From positions 2,604,001-2,668,000 of the forward strand of contig NZ_CP072549.1 of the NCBI RefSeq assembly GCF_019343495.1: a DNA stretch of 64,000 nt, written 5' to 3'. The DNA comes from Acinetobacter lwoffii (lineage in GTDB: Bacteria; Pseudomonadota; Gammaproteobacteria; Pseudomonadales; Moraxellaceae). The notes beneath the pieces were generated by a model. That model had not been told where the DNA came from, did no database searches, and saw only the letters and a list, made by a program, of their open reading frames with translations. Both the position numbers and the translations under genes were made by a program. How positions within the stretch are numbered: the first letter of the stretch is position 1; every line of letters begins with the position of its first letter. Positions 54,215 to 63,120 of this stretch are shown piece after piece.

Positions 54215-55525
54215 ATGTCCGAACATCCTCAAGGACAAAAGCATTGTTCATTTTGCGGTAAAACGCAGTCTGAAGTCGGGAAGCTGATTGCAGGCGAGGA
54301 CGCATACATTTGTAACGAATGTGTGGACGTATGCTTAGATTTGGTTCAAACCAGTCAACAGGTGGAAACCAATGACTGGGCCAATCGTCCTTTGCCGAAA
54401 CCGCATGAAATTCGTGCGGCCTTGGATCAATATGTGATTGGTCAGGACGTCGCGAAAAAAACCTTGTCAGTTGCGGTTTATAACCATTACAAGCGCTTGA
54501 AAGTGCAAAATAATGGCAAGAAAGCTGATGATTCAGTCGAGCTTTCAAAAAGTAATATTATGTTGGTTGGTCCGACAGGATCGGGCAAAACCTTGCTTGC
54601 ACAAACGCTGGCACGTCTTCTTGATGTTCCATTTGCCATGGCAGATGCAACGACACTGACCGAAGCCGGTTATGTGGGTGAAGATGTAGAAAACATCGTA
54701 CAGAAGCTTTTGCAAAAAGCAGATTACGATGTCGAAAAAGCACAAAAGGGGATTATCTATATCGATGAAATCGACAAGATTACCCGCAAGTCTGAAAACC
54801 CATCCATCACGCGTGATGTATCGGGTGAAGGGGTTCAGCAAGCATTATTGAAAATGATTGAAGGCACGGTTGCATCAATTCCGCCACAAGGTGGACGTAA
54901 GCATCCGCAGCAGGAATTCATTCAGATTGATACCTCAAACATCCTGTTTATCTGTGGTGGTGCATTCTCAGGACTTGAGAAAATTGTGCAGCAGCGTCAG
55001 GAAAAAGGTGGTATCGGCTTTACTGCAGAAGTGCGTAAAAAAGATGAAACCAAGAAGCTTTCTGACTTGTTCCGTCAAGTTGAAGCAACTGACCTGGTAA
55101 AATTTGGTTTGATTCCAGAATTTATTGGTCGTTTGCCAGTAATTGCCACTTTGGACGAGTTGGATGAAGAAGCACTGATGCAGATTCTGACTGAGCCGAA
55201 GAACGCTTTGACCCGTCAGTATCAACATCTGTTTGATATGGAAGATGTGGATCTGGTCTTTGAAGAATCTGCTCTACGTGCAGTGGCTAAGAAAGCAGTT
55301 GAGCGTAATACAGGCGCGCGTGGTCTACGTTCAATTCTTGAAAATTCATTGCTGGAAACCATGTATGACTTGCCAAGCCGTAGCGATGTCGGCACTGTCG
55401 TCATCAATGAAGCTGTGATTAAAGGTGAGGCAGAGCCGGAATACCGTGCTGAGCGTCAGCCACATGATCAGCAAGAGACTGCGACAAAAATAGATTTAAA
55501 GGTCGTGAATAGCAAATCCGCTTAA
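54215..55525 (+). CDS. clpX: ATP-dependent Clp protease ATP-binding subunit ClpX
   Basis: ClpX is the AAA+ unfoldase for ClpP. A C4 zinc-binding domain is at the N-terminus (Cys11, Cys14, Cys33 and Cys36). The AAA+ module has Walker A GPTGSGKT, Walker [10 protein letters not shown], the pore loop GYVGED, the ClpP-binding IGF loop (IGFTAEV) and sensor-2 [11 protein letters not shown]. 436 aa is normal. GGAG precedes ATG 54215. It ends at a strong terminator. Confidence 0.98.
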   Translation: MSEHPQGQKHCSFCGKTQSEVGKLIAGEDAYICNECVDVCLDLVQTSQQVETNDWANRPLPKPHEIRAALDQYVIGQDVAKKTLSVAVYNHYKRLKVQNNGKKADDSVELSKSNIMLVGPTGSGKTLLAQTLARLLDVPFAMADATTLTEAGYVGEDVENIVQKLLQKADYDVEKAQKGIIYIDEIDKITRKSENPSITRDVSGEGVQQALLKMIEGTVASIPPQGGRKHPQQEFIQIDTSNILFICGGAFSGLEKIVQQRQEKGGIGFTAEVRKKDETKKLSDLFRQVEATDLVKFGLIPEFIGRLPVIATLDELDEEALMQILTEPKNALTRQYQHLFDMEDVDLVFEESALRAVAKKAVERNTGARGLRSILENSLLETMYDLPSRSDVGTVVINEAVIKGEAEPEYRAERQPHDQQETATKIDLKVVNSKSA

Positions 55526-55542
55526 TTGCTATTCGTCCGAAA

Positions 55543-55576
55543 CGTGCGAAAACTCCGTGTTTTCGCACGTTTTTTA
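55543..55576 (+). terminator. Rho-independent terminator of clpP-clpX
   Basis: An 11-bp stem, CGTGCGAAAAC with GTTTTCGCACG, has a TCCGT loop and ends in TTTTTT. Confidence 0.92.
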
Positions 55577-55695
55577 TTTCCAAAAATAAAGCTCGGTGTT
55601 AATCTGATTCACTAGGCGTGGATGCCTAAAACTTATAAAAAACAAATCGCAAAGCACTTGCATACAAAAGAATAAAGACGCAGTGAGGGATAAGC

Positions 55696-56412
55696 ATGCG
55701 TGGAGTCGCAATTGTACTCATCAGCAGTTTGGCATTGCTGGGGTGTCATGGTAAGAAAGCCGTCGTTGAGCCTACACAGCCACTCAGCACTTTAAAAAAT
55801 ATCGATCTTGAAAAAAAACCGGGCTTCGTCGAGCAGCATCGTATCGGCATGTTTACCATTGGCGGTTGGGTCAATCAAAAGCAAGGTAACCAGTTTCAGA
55901 CGGTGAAACCGCAGCATGATGAAGCCGCCATCGTGTATTTATACCGGCCCGATTCCAGATGGAACCGTCAGGAAATTGTCGCTGCCAGCCTGTTTATCAA
56001 TCAAGAACATATTCCAAGCTTATTGCATAATCATTATTACTGGATTGAAGTACCTGCAGGGACCTATCGTTTGAGTACCAGTCGGCCATTAGGTGCACTG
56101 CATTTCCAAAAGCCTAAATATCTGGATTTTACTGTTGAAGCAGGACAGTCTTATTTTATTAAATATGATGAAGAGAATATCAGTACACGTCGGAGTGTTT
56201 CCGGACCGCTCATGCTGATGCCGGAAAAAGTTGGCCTAAATGAAATTGCTTTTACTCAGCTAAAATCAGACAGTTTTAACTTCGTGGCACAAGATCAGGA
56301 AACAGGCCAGATTCGTAAAAAAGCCCAAAAAATTGAACCGACTGCTTATGATCCATCATTAGATGTAGAGTTGGAAGCACCTTTTAAACTTTGGGATCCG
56401 CGGACTTGGTAA
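55696..56412 (+). CDS. DUF2846-type lipoprotein
   Basis: 238 aa. The signal peptide MRGVAIVLISSLALLGC ends in lipobox LLGC (Cys17). The middle is similar to DUF2846 proteins: AAIVYLYRPDSRWNRQEIV, ASLFINQEHIPSLLHNHYYWIEVPAG and TVEAGQSYFIKYD are family-like strands. The C-terminus is variable. GAGGGA precedes ATG 55696. It is separate from clpX by a terminator. Function unknown; an envelope lipoprotein is all that can be stated. Confidence 0.82.
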   Translation: MRGVAIVLISSLALLGCHGKKAVVEPTQPLSTLKNIDLEKKPGFVEQHRIGMFTIGGWVNQKQGNQFQTVKPQHDEAAIVYLYRPDSRWNRQEIVAASLFINQEHIPSLLHNHYYWIEVPAGTYRLSTSRPLGALHFQKPKYLDFTVEAGQSYFIKYDEENISTRRSVSGPLMLMPEKVGLNEIAFTQLKSDSFNFVAQDQETGQIRKKAQKIEPTAYDPSLDVELEAPFKLWDPRTW

Positions 56413-56441
56413 TTGATATTTTATTGAGAAAATATAATAAA

Positions 56442-56463
56442 AAAGCACCCATTCAAGGTGCTG
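56442..56463. terminator. Bidirectional terminator between the lipoprotein gene and the fumarase gene
   Basis: AGCACC pairs with GGTGCT around a seven-base CATTCAA-type loop, with an A run on one side and TTTT on the other. It lies between convergent genes. Confidence 0.75.
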
Positions 56464-56480
56464 TTTTATTGCAGTAAAAA

Positions 56481-58007
56481 TTAGCCCGCAGCAGCGTCAA
56501 CTACTGGAATCTTGCCAATTTTTGCTTGCCAGATTTTAGGTGCAGTCGCGTGAATAGAAGTACCATTCACATCAACCGCTACAGATACCGGCATATCTTT
56601 TACCACAAACTTGTAAATTGCTTCCATACCCAGGTCAGCAAAGGCAACCACTTCAGCTTCGCGAATAGCTTTAGACACGAGGTAAGCAGCACCACCGACA
56701 GCCATCAGGTAAGTTGCCTGGTTGTCTTTAATGGCTTCAACGGCAGCAGGACCACGGTCCGCTTTACCGATCATGCCAAACATGCCAGTCGCTTCAAGAA
56801 CTTGACGTGTGAATTTGTCCATACGCGTTGCAGTTGTAGGACCTGCAGGACCAACTACTTCATCACCGACTGGATCAACAGGGCCTACGTAATAGATAAA
56901 CTTGCCTTTCAAGTCAACAGGAAGTTCTTCACCGTTATTTAGCATGTCGACCATACGTTTATGCGCAGCGTCACGGCCAGTGTAAATTGTACCGTTAAGA
57001 AGCAGAGTATCGCCTGGTTTCCAGCTATTCATTTCTTCTTGGGTAATCGTGTCGAGGTCAACACGTTTAGAAGATGAAGAATCCCAAGTCACAGCAGGGT
57101 AGTCTTCAAGTTTAGGTGCTTGAATGTGTGCAACACCTGTACCATCTAACTGGAAGTGTGCATGACGAGTTGCAGCACAGTTCGGGATCATACCGACTGG
57201 TTTGCCCGCAGCATGACATGGGTAATCTTTGATCTTAATGTCTAGAACAGTGGTTAAGCCGCCAAGACCTTGTGCACCAATACCCAGAGCATTTACTTTT
57301 TCGAAGATTTCGATACGAAGCTCTTCCATTTTGCTTTGTGGACCACGACGAAGCAATTCGTCCATGTTGATCTCTTCCATCAATGCTTCTTTAGCAAGCA
57401 TCATGGCTTTTTCAGCAGTACCACCGATCCCGATCCCCAGCATACCTGGTGGACACCAGCCTGCACCCATGGTTGGAACAGTTTTTAGTACCCAATCTAC
57501 GATTGAATCAGACGGGTTTAACATTGCCAGTTTAGATTTGTTTTCTGAACCGCCACCTTTGGCTGCCACAGTGATATCTACTTTATTACCAGGCACAAGC
57601 TTGTGGTAAATCACGGCAGGAGTGTTGTCTTTGGTGTTCTTACGACCAAATGCAGGATCGGCTAGAACTGATGCACGAAGCACGTTCGAGTTTTCTAAAT
57701 AACCCTGACGTACGCCTTCATTGATTGCATCATCCAGGCTCATGGTTAAATCGAATTTAACGTCCATGCCCACTTCAACAAATACGTTGACGATACCGGT
57801 ATCTTGACAGATTGGGCGGTGGCCTTCTGCACACATGCGTGAGTTAATTAAGATTTGTGCGATCGCATCTTTAGCAGCTTTGTTCTCTTCACGATCATAC
57901 GCACGGCTCATCGCTTGGATAAAGTCTTGTGGGTGATAGTAAGAAATGAACTGAAGCGCATCTTTAACTGATGTGATCAAGTCATCTTGCTTGATAATAG
58001 TTGTCAT
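56481..58007 (-). CDS. fumA: Class I fumarate hydratase
   Basis: Class I fumarases are [4Fe-4S] enzymes that hydrate fumarate to malate in the TCA cycle. 508 aa is the single-chain form. Cluster cysteines are expected in RPICQDTGIVN, GAGWCPPGMLGIGIGG and MIPNCAATRHAHF, all present. The C-terminal beta domain includes GKFIYYVGPVDPVG and GPTTATRMDKF. ATG 58005-58007. It is probably monocistronic. I use the symbol fumA in the broad sense; A and B types cannot be told apart. Confidence 0.95.
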   Translation of the reverse strand: MTTIIKQDDLITSVKDALQFISYYHPQDFIQAMSRAYDREENKAAKDAIAQILINSRMCAEGHRPICQDTGIVNVFVEVGMDVKFDLTMSLDDAINEGVRQGYLENSNVLRASVLADPAFGRKNTKDNTPAVIYHKLVPGNKVDITVAAKGGGSENKSKLAMLNPSDSIVDWVLKTVPTMGAGWCPPGMLGIGIGGTAEKAMMLAKEALMEEINMDELLRRGPQSKMEELRIEIFEKVNALGIGAQGLGGLTTVLDIKIKDYPCHAAGKPVGMIPNCAATRHAHFQLDGTGVAHIQAPKLEDYPAVTWDSSSSKRVDLDTITQEEMNSWKPGDTLLLNGTIYTGRDAAHKRMVDMLNNGEELPVDLKGKFIYYVGPVDPVGDEVVGPAGPTTATRMDKFTRQVLEATGMFGMIGKADRGPAAVEAIKDNQATYLMAVGGAAYLVSKAIREAEVVAFADLGMEAIYKFVVKDMPVSVAVDVNGTSIHATAPKIWQAKIGKIPVVDAAAG

Positions 58008-58150
58008 ACAAATATCTCTTGAGCGGGCTGATAGCTAGCGGGCTAAATTATAAGACAAAAGAATCAGGTTGTGGGCATTTTGGGTGAGCATTGGCCGAAA
58101 GTTTATAGTTTAAGCAATCTGAGCAAGGACTTTAGCTATTCAATGGGTCA

Positions 58151-58186
58151 AATATGACAGCAAGTTGTCATATTCAGTGTCATATT
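58151..58186. promoter_or_regulatory. Inverted and direct repeat of TGTCATATT
   Basis: AATATGACA (58151-58159) and TGTCATATT (58166-58174) form a perfect 9-bp inverted repeat with a 6-bp spacer. A third TGTCATATT follows at 58178-58186, 12 bp on. It lies 145-180 bp from the fumarase start and may bind a dimeric regulator. Confidence 0.45.
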
Positions 58187-58272
58187 TCAGATTAAAAATA
58201 CGCATAATTTTTCTGATTTTATATTAAGTGTTTGAATTTTATTGTTTATTTAAAGTTTAATAAAAAACCAGA

Positions 58273-58306
58273 TTGTCATATAACTGTCATAAAACTTTTA
58301 CATAAT
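58273..58306 (+). promoter_or_regulatory. Pho-box promoter (PhoB-type) of the 28-aa peptide gene
   Basis: TTGTCATATAACTGTCAT (58273-58290) has two 7-bp Pho repeats (TTGTCAT and CTGTCAT) at an 11-bp period, separated by AT-rich ATAA. A degraded third repeat CTTTTAC starts at 58295. The -10-like CATAAT (58301-58306) begins 10 bp after the box, where PhoB replaces the -35 contact. This is nearly the textbook phosphate-starvation promoter. Confidence 0.72.
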
Positions 58307-58335
58307 GCAGCTATCAACTAAAGGAGATCCTAACA

Positions 58336-58422
58336 ATGGTTACAGGTATTTTGATGGCAGCTGGTTTTTGTGTATATATCGCTGCAACTTGGATGTACGG
58401 TCAGAAAGAAGATCAAGCCTAA
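58336..58422 (+). CDS. 28-aa single-pass membrane peptide
   Basis: The peptide reads MVTGILMAAGFCVYIAATWM, then YGQKEDQA. Residues 2-20 form one hydrophobic helix with small residues and a Trp-Met-Tyr interface, and the C-terminus is polar and charged. The very strong ribosome site AAAGGAG is 9 bases before ATG 58336. A Pho-box promoter is 30-60 bp upstream, so the unit promoter, ribosome site and frame is coherent. I do not recognise the family; it is not KdpF, CydX or AcrZ by sequence. A longer overlapping frame (58305-58622) is an artefact of the downstream repeat. A role in phosphate-limited membrane physiology is a guess. Confidence 0.72.
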   Translation: MVTGILMAAGFCVYIAATWMYGQKEDQA

Positions 58423-58782
58423 GCTTTATCTTCTTTTTTATTTTAAGACATAAAAAATTAACCTATCTTCAAATCTTCAAATCTTCAAATCTTCAAATCT
58501 TCAAATCTTCAAATCTTCAAATCTTCAAATCTTCAAATCTTCAAATCTTCAAATCTTCAAATCTTCAAATCTTCAAATCTTCAAATCTTCAAATCTTCAA
58601 ATCCAGTTATAAAAATATTTGAAAACTCAAATTTAAAAAGCATCTCTCCTATAGCTTACTCAAGCCATGTTGACCATTTACATTTTTAACCCAGAAAAAC
58701 TCAAAGCCTGAAAACCCTTACACATGCGGCATTTTTTATTGCTTAGACTGTTTCTCTCAACTTCTAGAAACAGGCAAGTAGA
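58423..58782. other. Intergenic region with tandem repeat
   Basis: 360 bp after the 28-aa gene. It contains the 8-bp tandem repeat (58466-58603). I find no hairpin terminator right after the peptide gene; a T-rich stretch at 58424-58445 has no stem. No other gene is seen before 58783. Confidence 0.5.
58466..58603. repeat. Tandem repeat: 17 perfect copies of an 8-bp unit
   Basis: The unit TCTTCAAA is repeated 17 times without a visible mismatch, followed by two bases of an 18th copy. It begins 43 bp after the stop codon of the 28-aa peptide gene and ends 180 bp before the DUF2171 gene. Such perfect short repeats mutate by slippage. Confidence 0.95.
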
Positions 58783-59022
58783 ATGAACAATTTTAATGCA
58801 AGTGATATTAAAGAACATGCTTCAGTCATTGCTTCATGTGGTACTCAAGTCGGGAAGGTGGACCATTTAGAAGGTCAGGATTCAATTAAATTAACAAGAA
58901 GTGATGATGAAAATAATGAGCATCATCTGATTCCCTTGAGTTGGGTAAGTGAAATCAAAGACGATAGCGTCGTGCTCAATAAAACTGCGGAAGAGGTACG
59001 TAAAGAGTGGACTACCTTATAA
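58783..59022 (+). CDS. DUF2171 protein
   Basis: 79 aa, acidic and soluble. IKEHASVIASCGTQVGKVDHLEGQDSIKLTR and HHLIPLSWVSEIKDDSVVLNKT are the DUF2171 pattern, a small beta-barrel like PRC-barrel domains. The C-terminal EEVRKEW is typical. Related genes are often stress-induced, but the function is unknown. ATG 58783 has a weak ribosome site. A terminator follows at 59102. Confidence 0.88.
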   Translation: MNNFNASDIKEHASVIASCGTQVGKVDHLEGQDSIKLTRSDDENNEHHLIPLSWVSEIKDDSVVLNKTAEEVRKEWTTL

Positions 59023-59101
59023 GAAATTAAAGTTAGTGGACTGAAAAGCAGGGCTGCTTCAGCTTAATTTTTTATGTCACAGACTTTATGAGTAACCGTT
59101 G

Positions 59102-59131
59102 AAAATGCCAGTTCGAAAGACTGGCATTTTT
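59102..59131 (+). terminator. Terminator after the DUF2171 gene
   Basis: AAAATGCCAG pairs with CTGGCATTTT around TTCGAAAGA and is followed by TATT. Confidence 0.82.
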
Positions 59132-59199
59132 ATTGTTTATTAAAACGAGATAATGATCGCGTGCTGAATTTATTGAAGCTATGAGTGTTTTTTTATAAA

Positions 59200-59231
59200 A
59201 AAACCACCTGATTTTTCAATCAGATGGTTTG
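59200..59231 (-). terminator. Terminator of ackA-pta
   Basis: AAACCACCTGATT pairs with AATCAGATGGTTT (one mismatch) around a short loop, followed by a T run on the minus strand, 23 bases past the pta stop. Confidence 0.8.
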
Positions 59232-59253
59232 GAAAACTTAAATTCAAGAAGTA

Positions 59254-61392
59254 TTAAGCTTCTTGCTGCTCGGCCTGAATCGCGGTTAAGGCAATGGTAA
59301 ACACGATGTCATCGACCAAGGCACCACGCGACAGGTCATTGACCGGCTTATTCAAGCCTTGCAGCATTGGTCCAACACTGACTACATTGGCAGCACGTTG
59401 TACCGCTTTATAGGTCGTGTTACCGGTATTCAGATCCGGGAAAATAAATACATTGGCACGTCCAGCCACTTGTGAATCAGGTGCCTTTTGGCGCCCCACG
59501 CTTTCCACCGATGCTGCATCATATTGTAATGGACCATCAATTAGCAGGTCAGGGCGGCGTTCTTTGGCAATCCGTGTGGCTTCAGCGACTTTTTCCACAT
59601 CTGCGCCGGTACCGGAAGTTCCCGTCGAATAGGAAATCATCGCAATCCGTGGATCTATACCAAAGGCTTTGGCAGAATCGGCGGACTGGATTGCAATTTC
59701 GGCCAGCTGTTCTGCATCAGGGTCCGGATTGATCGCACAGTCACCATACACATAGACTTCATCTGGCAACAGCATAAAGAATACGGAAGATACCAGTGAG
59801 TAATCCGGAGCAGTCTTAATCAGCTGGAAAGCAGGACGTACCGTATTCGCCGTGGTATGCACTGCACCCGACACCAAACCGTCAACCTGATCCAGCGCCA
59901 GCATCATGGTGCCAAGTACTACTGTATCTTGCAGTTGTTCACGGGCCTGTAGTTCGTTGAGCTTGCCTTTACGCAGCTCCACCATCTTGTCGATGTAGTT
60001 TTCACGCACCAGATCCGGATCAAGAATTTCCAGATCTTCAGGCAATTCAATACCGCGAGCTTTGGCTACTTCTAGCACAGCTTCAGGCTTGGCCAGCAAA
60101 ATACACTGTGCAATACCACGCGCCTGACAAATGGCCGCAGCCTGTACGGTACGCGGTTCATCACCCTCTGGCAGTACAATACGTTTTTTCGCAGCAATCG
60201 ATTTCTGTACCAGTTCATGACGGAAAGCGGAAGGTGACAGACGTGGCTTATAAGAACCATTCAACATTTGATTCAGCCATTCCGGATTGATATGGCTTGA
60301 AACAAAACGTGTCACCTGATCTGCACGTTCAGTATCATCCACTGGAATTTCATTGCTGAGATTTGCCAGTTTTTGTGCGGTTTCAAACGTGCTGAGTGGC
60401 GTGTGTAGGATTGGTAAACCTTGCTTAATGGCAGTCTGACAAAACTCTAATACATGATCATTTGGCTGTTGATGTTCAGTCAGTACCAGACCGGCCAAAG
60501 GAATCCCGTTACTACTGGCCAGACTACTTGCCAGTAATACATCAATTCGGTCGGAGGCACTAATAATTAATTCGCCAGCCACGAATTTATGCAATTCATG
60601 TTCAATATTGGCTGAAATCAGGCTACTGTGTTGCACACGGCGCTGTTTGGCTTCGCCTTCGTTGATCCAGTAGGCAGAAATATGGGCTGCCAGATCAGAC
60701 ATACGCGGCACACTTAAGGTTTTACTGAAAGGCACCAAGCCAATCACTGGCAATTTTTCAGAGCCAATATGCGGATGCGTCTGCCGAATGGCGGTGATAA
60801 ATTCTGCGGTTTCAGCTTTAAGGCGTAAATCCGGATTCAGCGTGACAGGAATCTGCGCAGATTCTTCAGGTAGACCCTTGGTGCGCATCAACATGATACC
60901 TGCCAGACGGGTAGAGCTGGCGCCACCAAAATTACGCAGCTGATGTTCAACTTTATCTGCGGTTTGGCTTGGCTGCTGAATATTGGCATTGCTGACGACA
61001 ATAACTTTGGCATCCAGTGCTTGTGCCAGTGAAGCATTCAAATCATCGGCAAAACTGTCCTGAGTATTTGGCAACAGCCCTTCGACAATAATCAGGTCAT
61101 GCTGTTTAGCAATTTGACGATGCAGACGCACCGCTTCTTCAAGCAATTCATCCTGTTCACCCAGATTGATCTGCTGCAAGACTTTGCTATAACGGATAGG
61201 TTCAACCGTTTCACTTTGAGAAATATGACGATACAAAGCCGTGGTGCGGTCTTCGATTTCATTCAATTCCTGGGCAAAAGGTTTCAGGAAACCAGCTTTT
61301 ACCCCTTGGCATTCCAGTGCATAAATCAGGCCCAAACATGCAGAAGTTAAGCCTACGCCTTCCCCCGTGGGAACCAATAAAATTGTTTTCAT
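59254..61392 (-). CDS. pta: Phosphate acetyltransferase, long form
   Basis: Pta interconverts acetyl-CoA and acetyl phosphate. 712 aa is the long enteric-type form. It has an N-terminal P-loop domain like BioD/CobQ (VPTGEGVGLTSACLGLIYAL), a middle DRTGG domain (about residues 220-330), and the catalytic PTA_PTB domain at about 385-705. The last has RIVLPEGDEPRTVQAAAICQ, GLVSGAVHTTANTVRPAFQ, AMISYSTGTSGTGADVEKV and GPLQYDAA. It follows ackA by 55 bp on the same strand. Together they make the acetate overflow and uptake route. Confidence 0.97.
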   Translation of the reverse strand: MKTILLVPTGEGVGLTSACLGLIYALECQGVKAGFLKPFAQELNEIEDRTTALYRHISQSETVEPIRYSKVLQQINLGEQDELLEEAVRLHRQIAKQHDLIIVEGLLPNTQDSFADDLNASLAQALDAKVIVVSNANIQQPSQTADKVEHQLRNFGGASSTRLAGIMLMRTKGLPEESAQIPVTLNPDLRLKAETAEFITAIRQTHPHIGSEKLPVIGLVPFSKTLSVPRMSDLAAHISAYWINEGEAKQRRVQHSSLISANIEHELHKFVAGELIISASDRIDVLLASSLASSNGIPLAGLVLTEHQQPNDHVLEFCQTAIKQGLPILHTPLSTFETAQKLANLSNEIPVDDTERADQVTRFVSSHINPEWLNQMLNGSYKPRLSPSAFRHELVQKSIAAKKRIVLPEGDEPRTVQAAAICQARGIAQCILLAKPEAVLEVAKARGIELPEDLEILDPDLVRENYIDKMVELRKGKLNELQAREQLQDTVVLGTMMLALDQVDGLVSGAVHTTANTVRPAFQLIKTAPDYSLVSSVFFMLLPDEVYVYGDCAINPDPDAEQLAEIAIQSADSAKAFGIDPRIAMISYSTGTSGTGADVEKVAEATRIAKERRPDLLIDGPLQYDAASVESVGRQKAPDSQVAGRANVFIFPDLNTGNTTYKAVQRAANVVSVGPMLQGLNKPVNDLSRGALVDDIVFTIALTAIQAEQQEA

Positions 61393-61447
61393 AAATTATG
61401 TCAGTCGCAGAATAATAAAAATCAGTGAAAAAGAAGCTAAAGCCTGC

Positions 61448-62668
61448 TTATGCAGGCATTACCTCAGCTTGAGACTTTTTTGCAGTATTGCGCTCCACTT
61501 CAAGTTCAACCACACTTTGAACTTCCCGTGCAATACGGCCTTCTTCATCTGTTGGCACTACCCAGATTTGTGGGCCTGTACCTGAATCAATTCGGCCTTC
61601 GGTACCGCGTTTCAGCTCATTATTGGCATTTTTATCCAGACTGAAACCGAAATGAGGCAGGTAAGTCATGGTTTTTTCGCGGATATACGCTGAGTTTTCG
61701 CCAATGCCGCCAGTGAAGAACAGACCATTAAGACGTGGCAGACCACAGCTCAACGCTGCCAGAGATTTAGCTAAACGGTAGCAGAATACTTCAATCGCCA
61801 GTGCGGCATCTTCATTGCCTTGTTCTGAAGCTTCAATCAGGGTACGCATGTCATTCGACAGGTCAGACAGACCCAAAAGACCACTTTGGCTATTCAGCAT
61901 CTTGTCAATTTTATAAATGTCCCAACCCAGGTTTTTCGCCAAGAAACTATGCAGGCTTGGATCGACATCACCACTGCGTGTGCCCATAACAATGCCTTCA
62001 AGCGGAGTTAAGCCCATTGAAGTATCTACACTTTTCCCATTCCACACGGCACAGGTCGAGCTACCATTACCCAGATGCGCGGTTAACCAGCCACCTTGTT
62101 TGAAACTGCCTGCCAGTTCAGAACCGCGCTCTGAAACATAGGCATGACTAGTCCCGTGGAAACCATAGCGACGTACACCATGGGCGGTATATAGGAATTT
62201 CGGTAGGGCATAACGATAAGCATGCGCTGGCATGGTTTGGTGGAAGGCAGTATCAAATACCGCAACCTGTGGTAATTCCGGGAATAAACGTTTGGTAGCT
62301 TCAATACCAATCAGGTGTGCCGGATTGTGTAATGGTGCAAGCGGCGTTGCTTCACGAATTTTTTCAATAATCTCGTCATTGATTAGTTCAGCTTTGGTTA
62401 GGCTGCCCCCATGTACGACACGGTGACCGATCGCATCCGGACGGTAGTTGGCCAGACGTTCCAGACCGACTTCGAGTGCTTTTTTGTGGTCAGCAAATGG
62501 AATGTGGATATCGACCGGCTCATTGCCAACCGTCACGCCTTTAATGCGAGCATTCTCTGTGCCTAAGTTCTCAGCTAAACCATGAATACGGAAATTCTGC
62601 TCCTCAAGAAGTAATGCAAACTTGATTGAAGAAGAGCCACAATTAATAACTAATACTGATTTAGACAC
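61448..62668 (-). CDS. ackA: Acetate kinase
   Basis: AckA phosphorylates acetate with ATP or makes ATP from acetyl phosphate. 406 aa. [15 protein letters not shown] is the nucleotide-binding start. [30 protein letters not shown] (catalytic His), [26 protein letters not shown] and [14 protein letters not shown] are hallmark blocks. The start codon is GTG (62666-62668), with GGGTAA upstream. A 452-bp AT-rich gap precedes it. Confidence 0.97.
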   Translation of the reverse strand: MSKSVLVINCGSSSIKFALLLEEQNFRIHGLAENLGTENARIKGVTVGNEPVDIHIPFADHKKALEVGLERLANYRPDAIGHRVVHGGSLTKAELINDEIIEKIREATPLAPLHNPAHLIGIEATKRLFPELPQVAVFDTAFHQTMPAHAYRYALPKFLYTAHGVRRYGFHGTSHAYVSERGSELAGSFKQGGWLTAHLGNGSSTCAVWNGKSVDTSMGLTPLEGIVMGTRSGDVDPSLHSFLAKNLGWDIYKIDKMLNSQSGLLGLSDLSNDMRTLIEASEQGNEDAALAIEVFCYRLAKSLAALSCGLPRLNGLFFTGGIGENSAYIREKTMTYLPHFGFSLDKNANNELKRGTEGRIDSGTGPQIWVVPTDEEGRIAREVQSVVELEVERNTAKKSQAEVMPA

Positions 62669-63120
62669 GATTGATTACCCAATTTTTAATTAAAATTCTC
62701 GTCCATTTGCTTGACCCAATTGCGGACAATGAAGCAGCAATCCAGATCAATGAATATGTTTTAACATTTGTTTTTTTTCTGTCCTAGATAGACTTTAGCA
62801 GATTAGACTTAAGCATTATCGACCGATTTAACAATAATAACTAAAATTTATCAGTTCATATTTTTCATTTATAAATAAAATGATGCTGAAAATATAATCA
62901 ATAAGAATACTCAATTCTGCTTAAATTTAATTTTAGAACAGATTGGTTTTTAGTTTAGCGCCTGAAAAGGCAAATATTGTTTCTAAATACAATTCTATAA
63001 AGAGATTCATCAATAAAATGACCCGAAGGTTCTAATCCATCTATTTCAGTGTCAATTTTTCTGTCCATAAAAAAAACAGCCTCATAAATGAGGCTGTTTT
63101 TAAGTTAGCGATCTGAATAC
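62669..63120. other. Intergenic region upstream of ackA
   Basis: 452 bp, AT-rich. It contains the proA terminator near 63071. Otherwise I see no gene, RNA or convincing operator. The ackA promoter lies in it. Confidence 0.45.
63071..63102 (-). terminator. Terminator of proA
   Basis: AAAACAGCCTCAT pairs with ATGAGGCTGTTTT and is followed by TTTT on the minus strand, 19 bases past the stop. Confidence 0.9.

Larger units (their letters stand above)
58008..58335. other. Intergenic region with repeated TGTCATA motifs
   Basis: A 328-bp divergent promoter region between the fumarase gene and the 28-aa peptide gene. It contains a triple TGTCATATT motif (58151-58186) and a Pho-box promoter (58273-58306), both listed separately. 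The rest is AT-rich. Confidence 0.5.

Noticed and set aside
58466..58603. Possible CRISPR array
   Set aside because: The units are contiguous 8-bp copies without spacers, and no cas gene is present.
58305..58622. 105-aa plus-strand reading frame with an eight-residue repeat (LQIFKSSN)
   Set aside because: It crosses the 28-aa peptide gene in another frame and most of it is the 8-bp tandem array read through; the repeat translates to any frame without stops.
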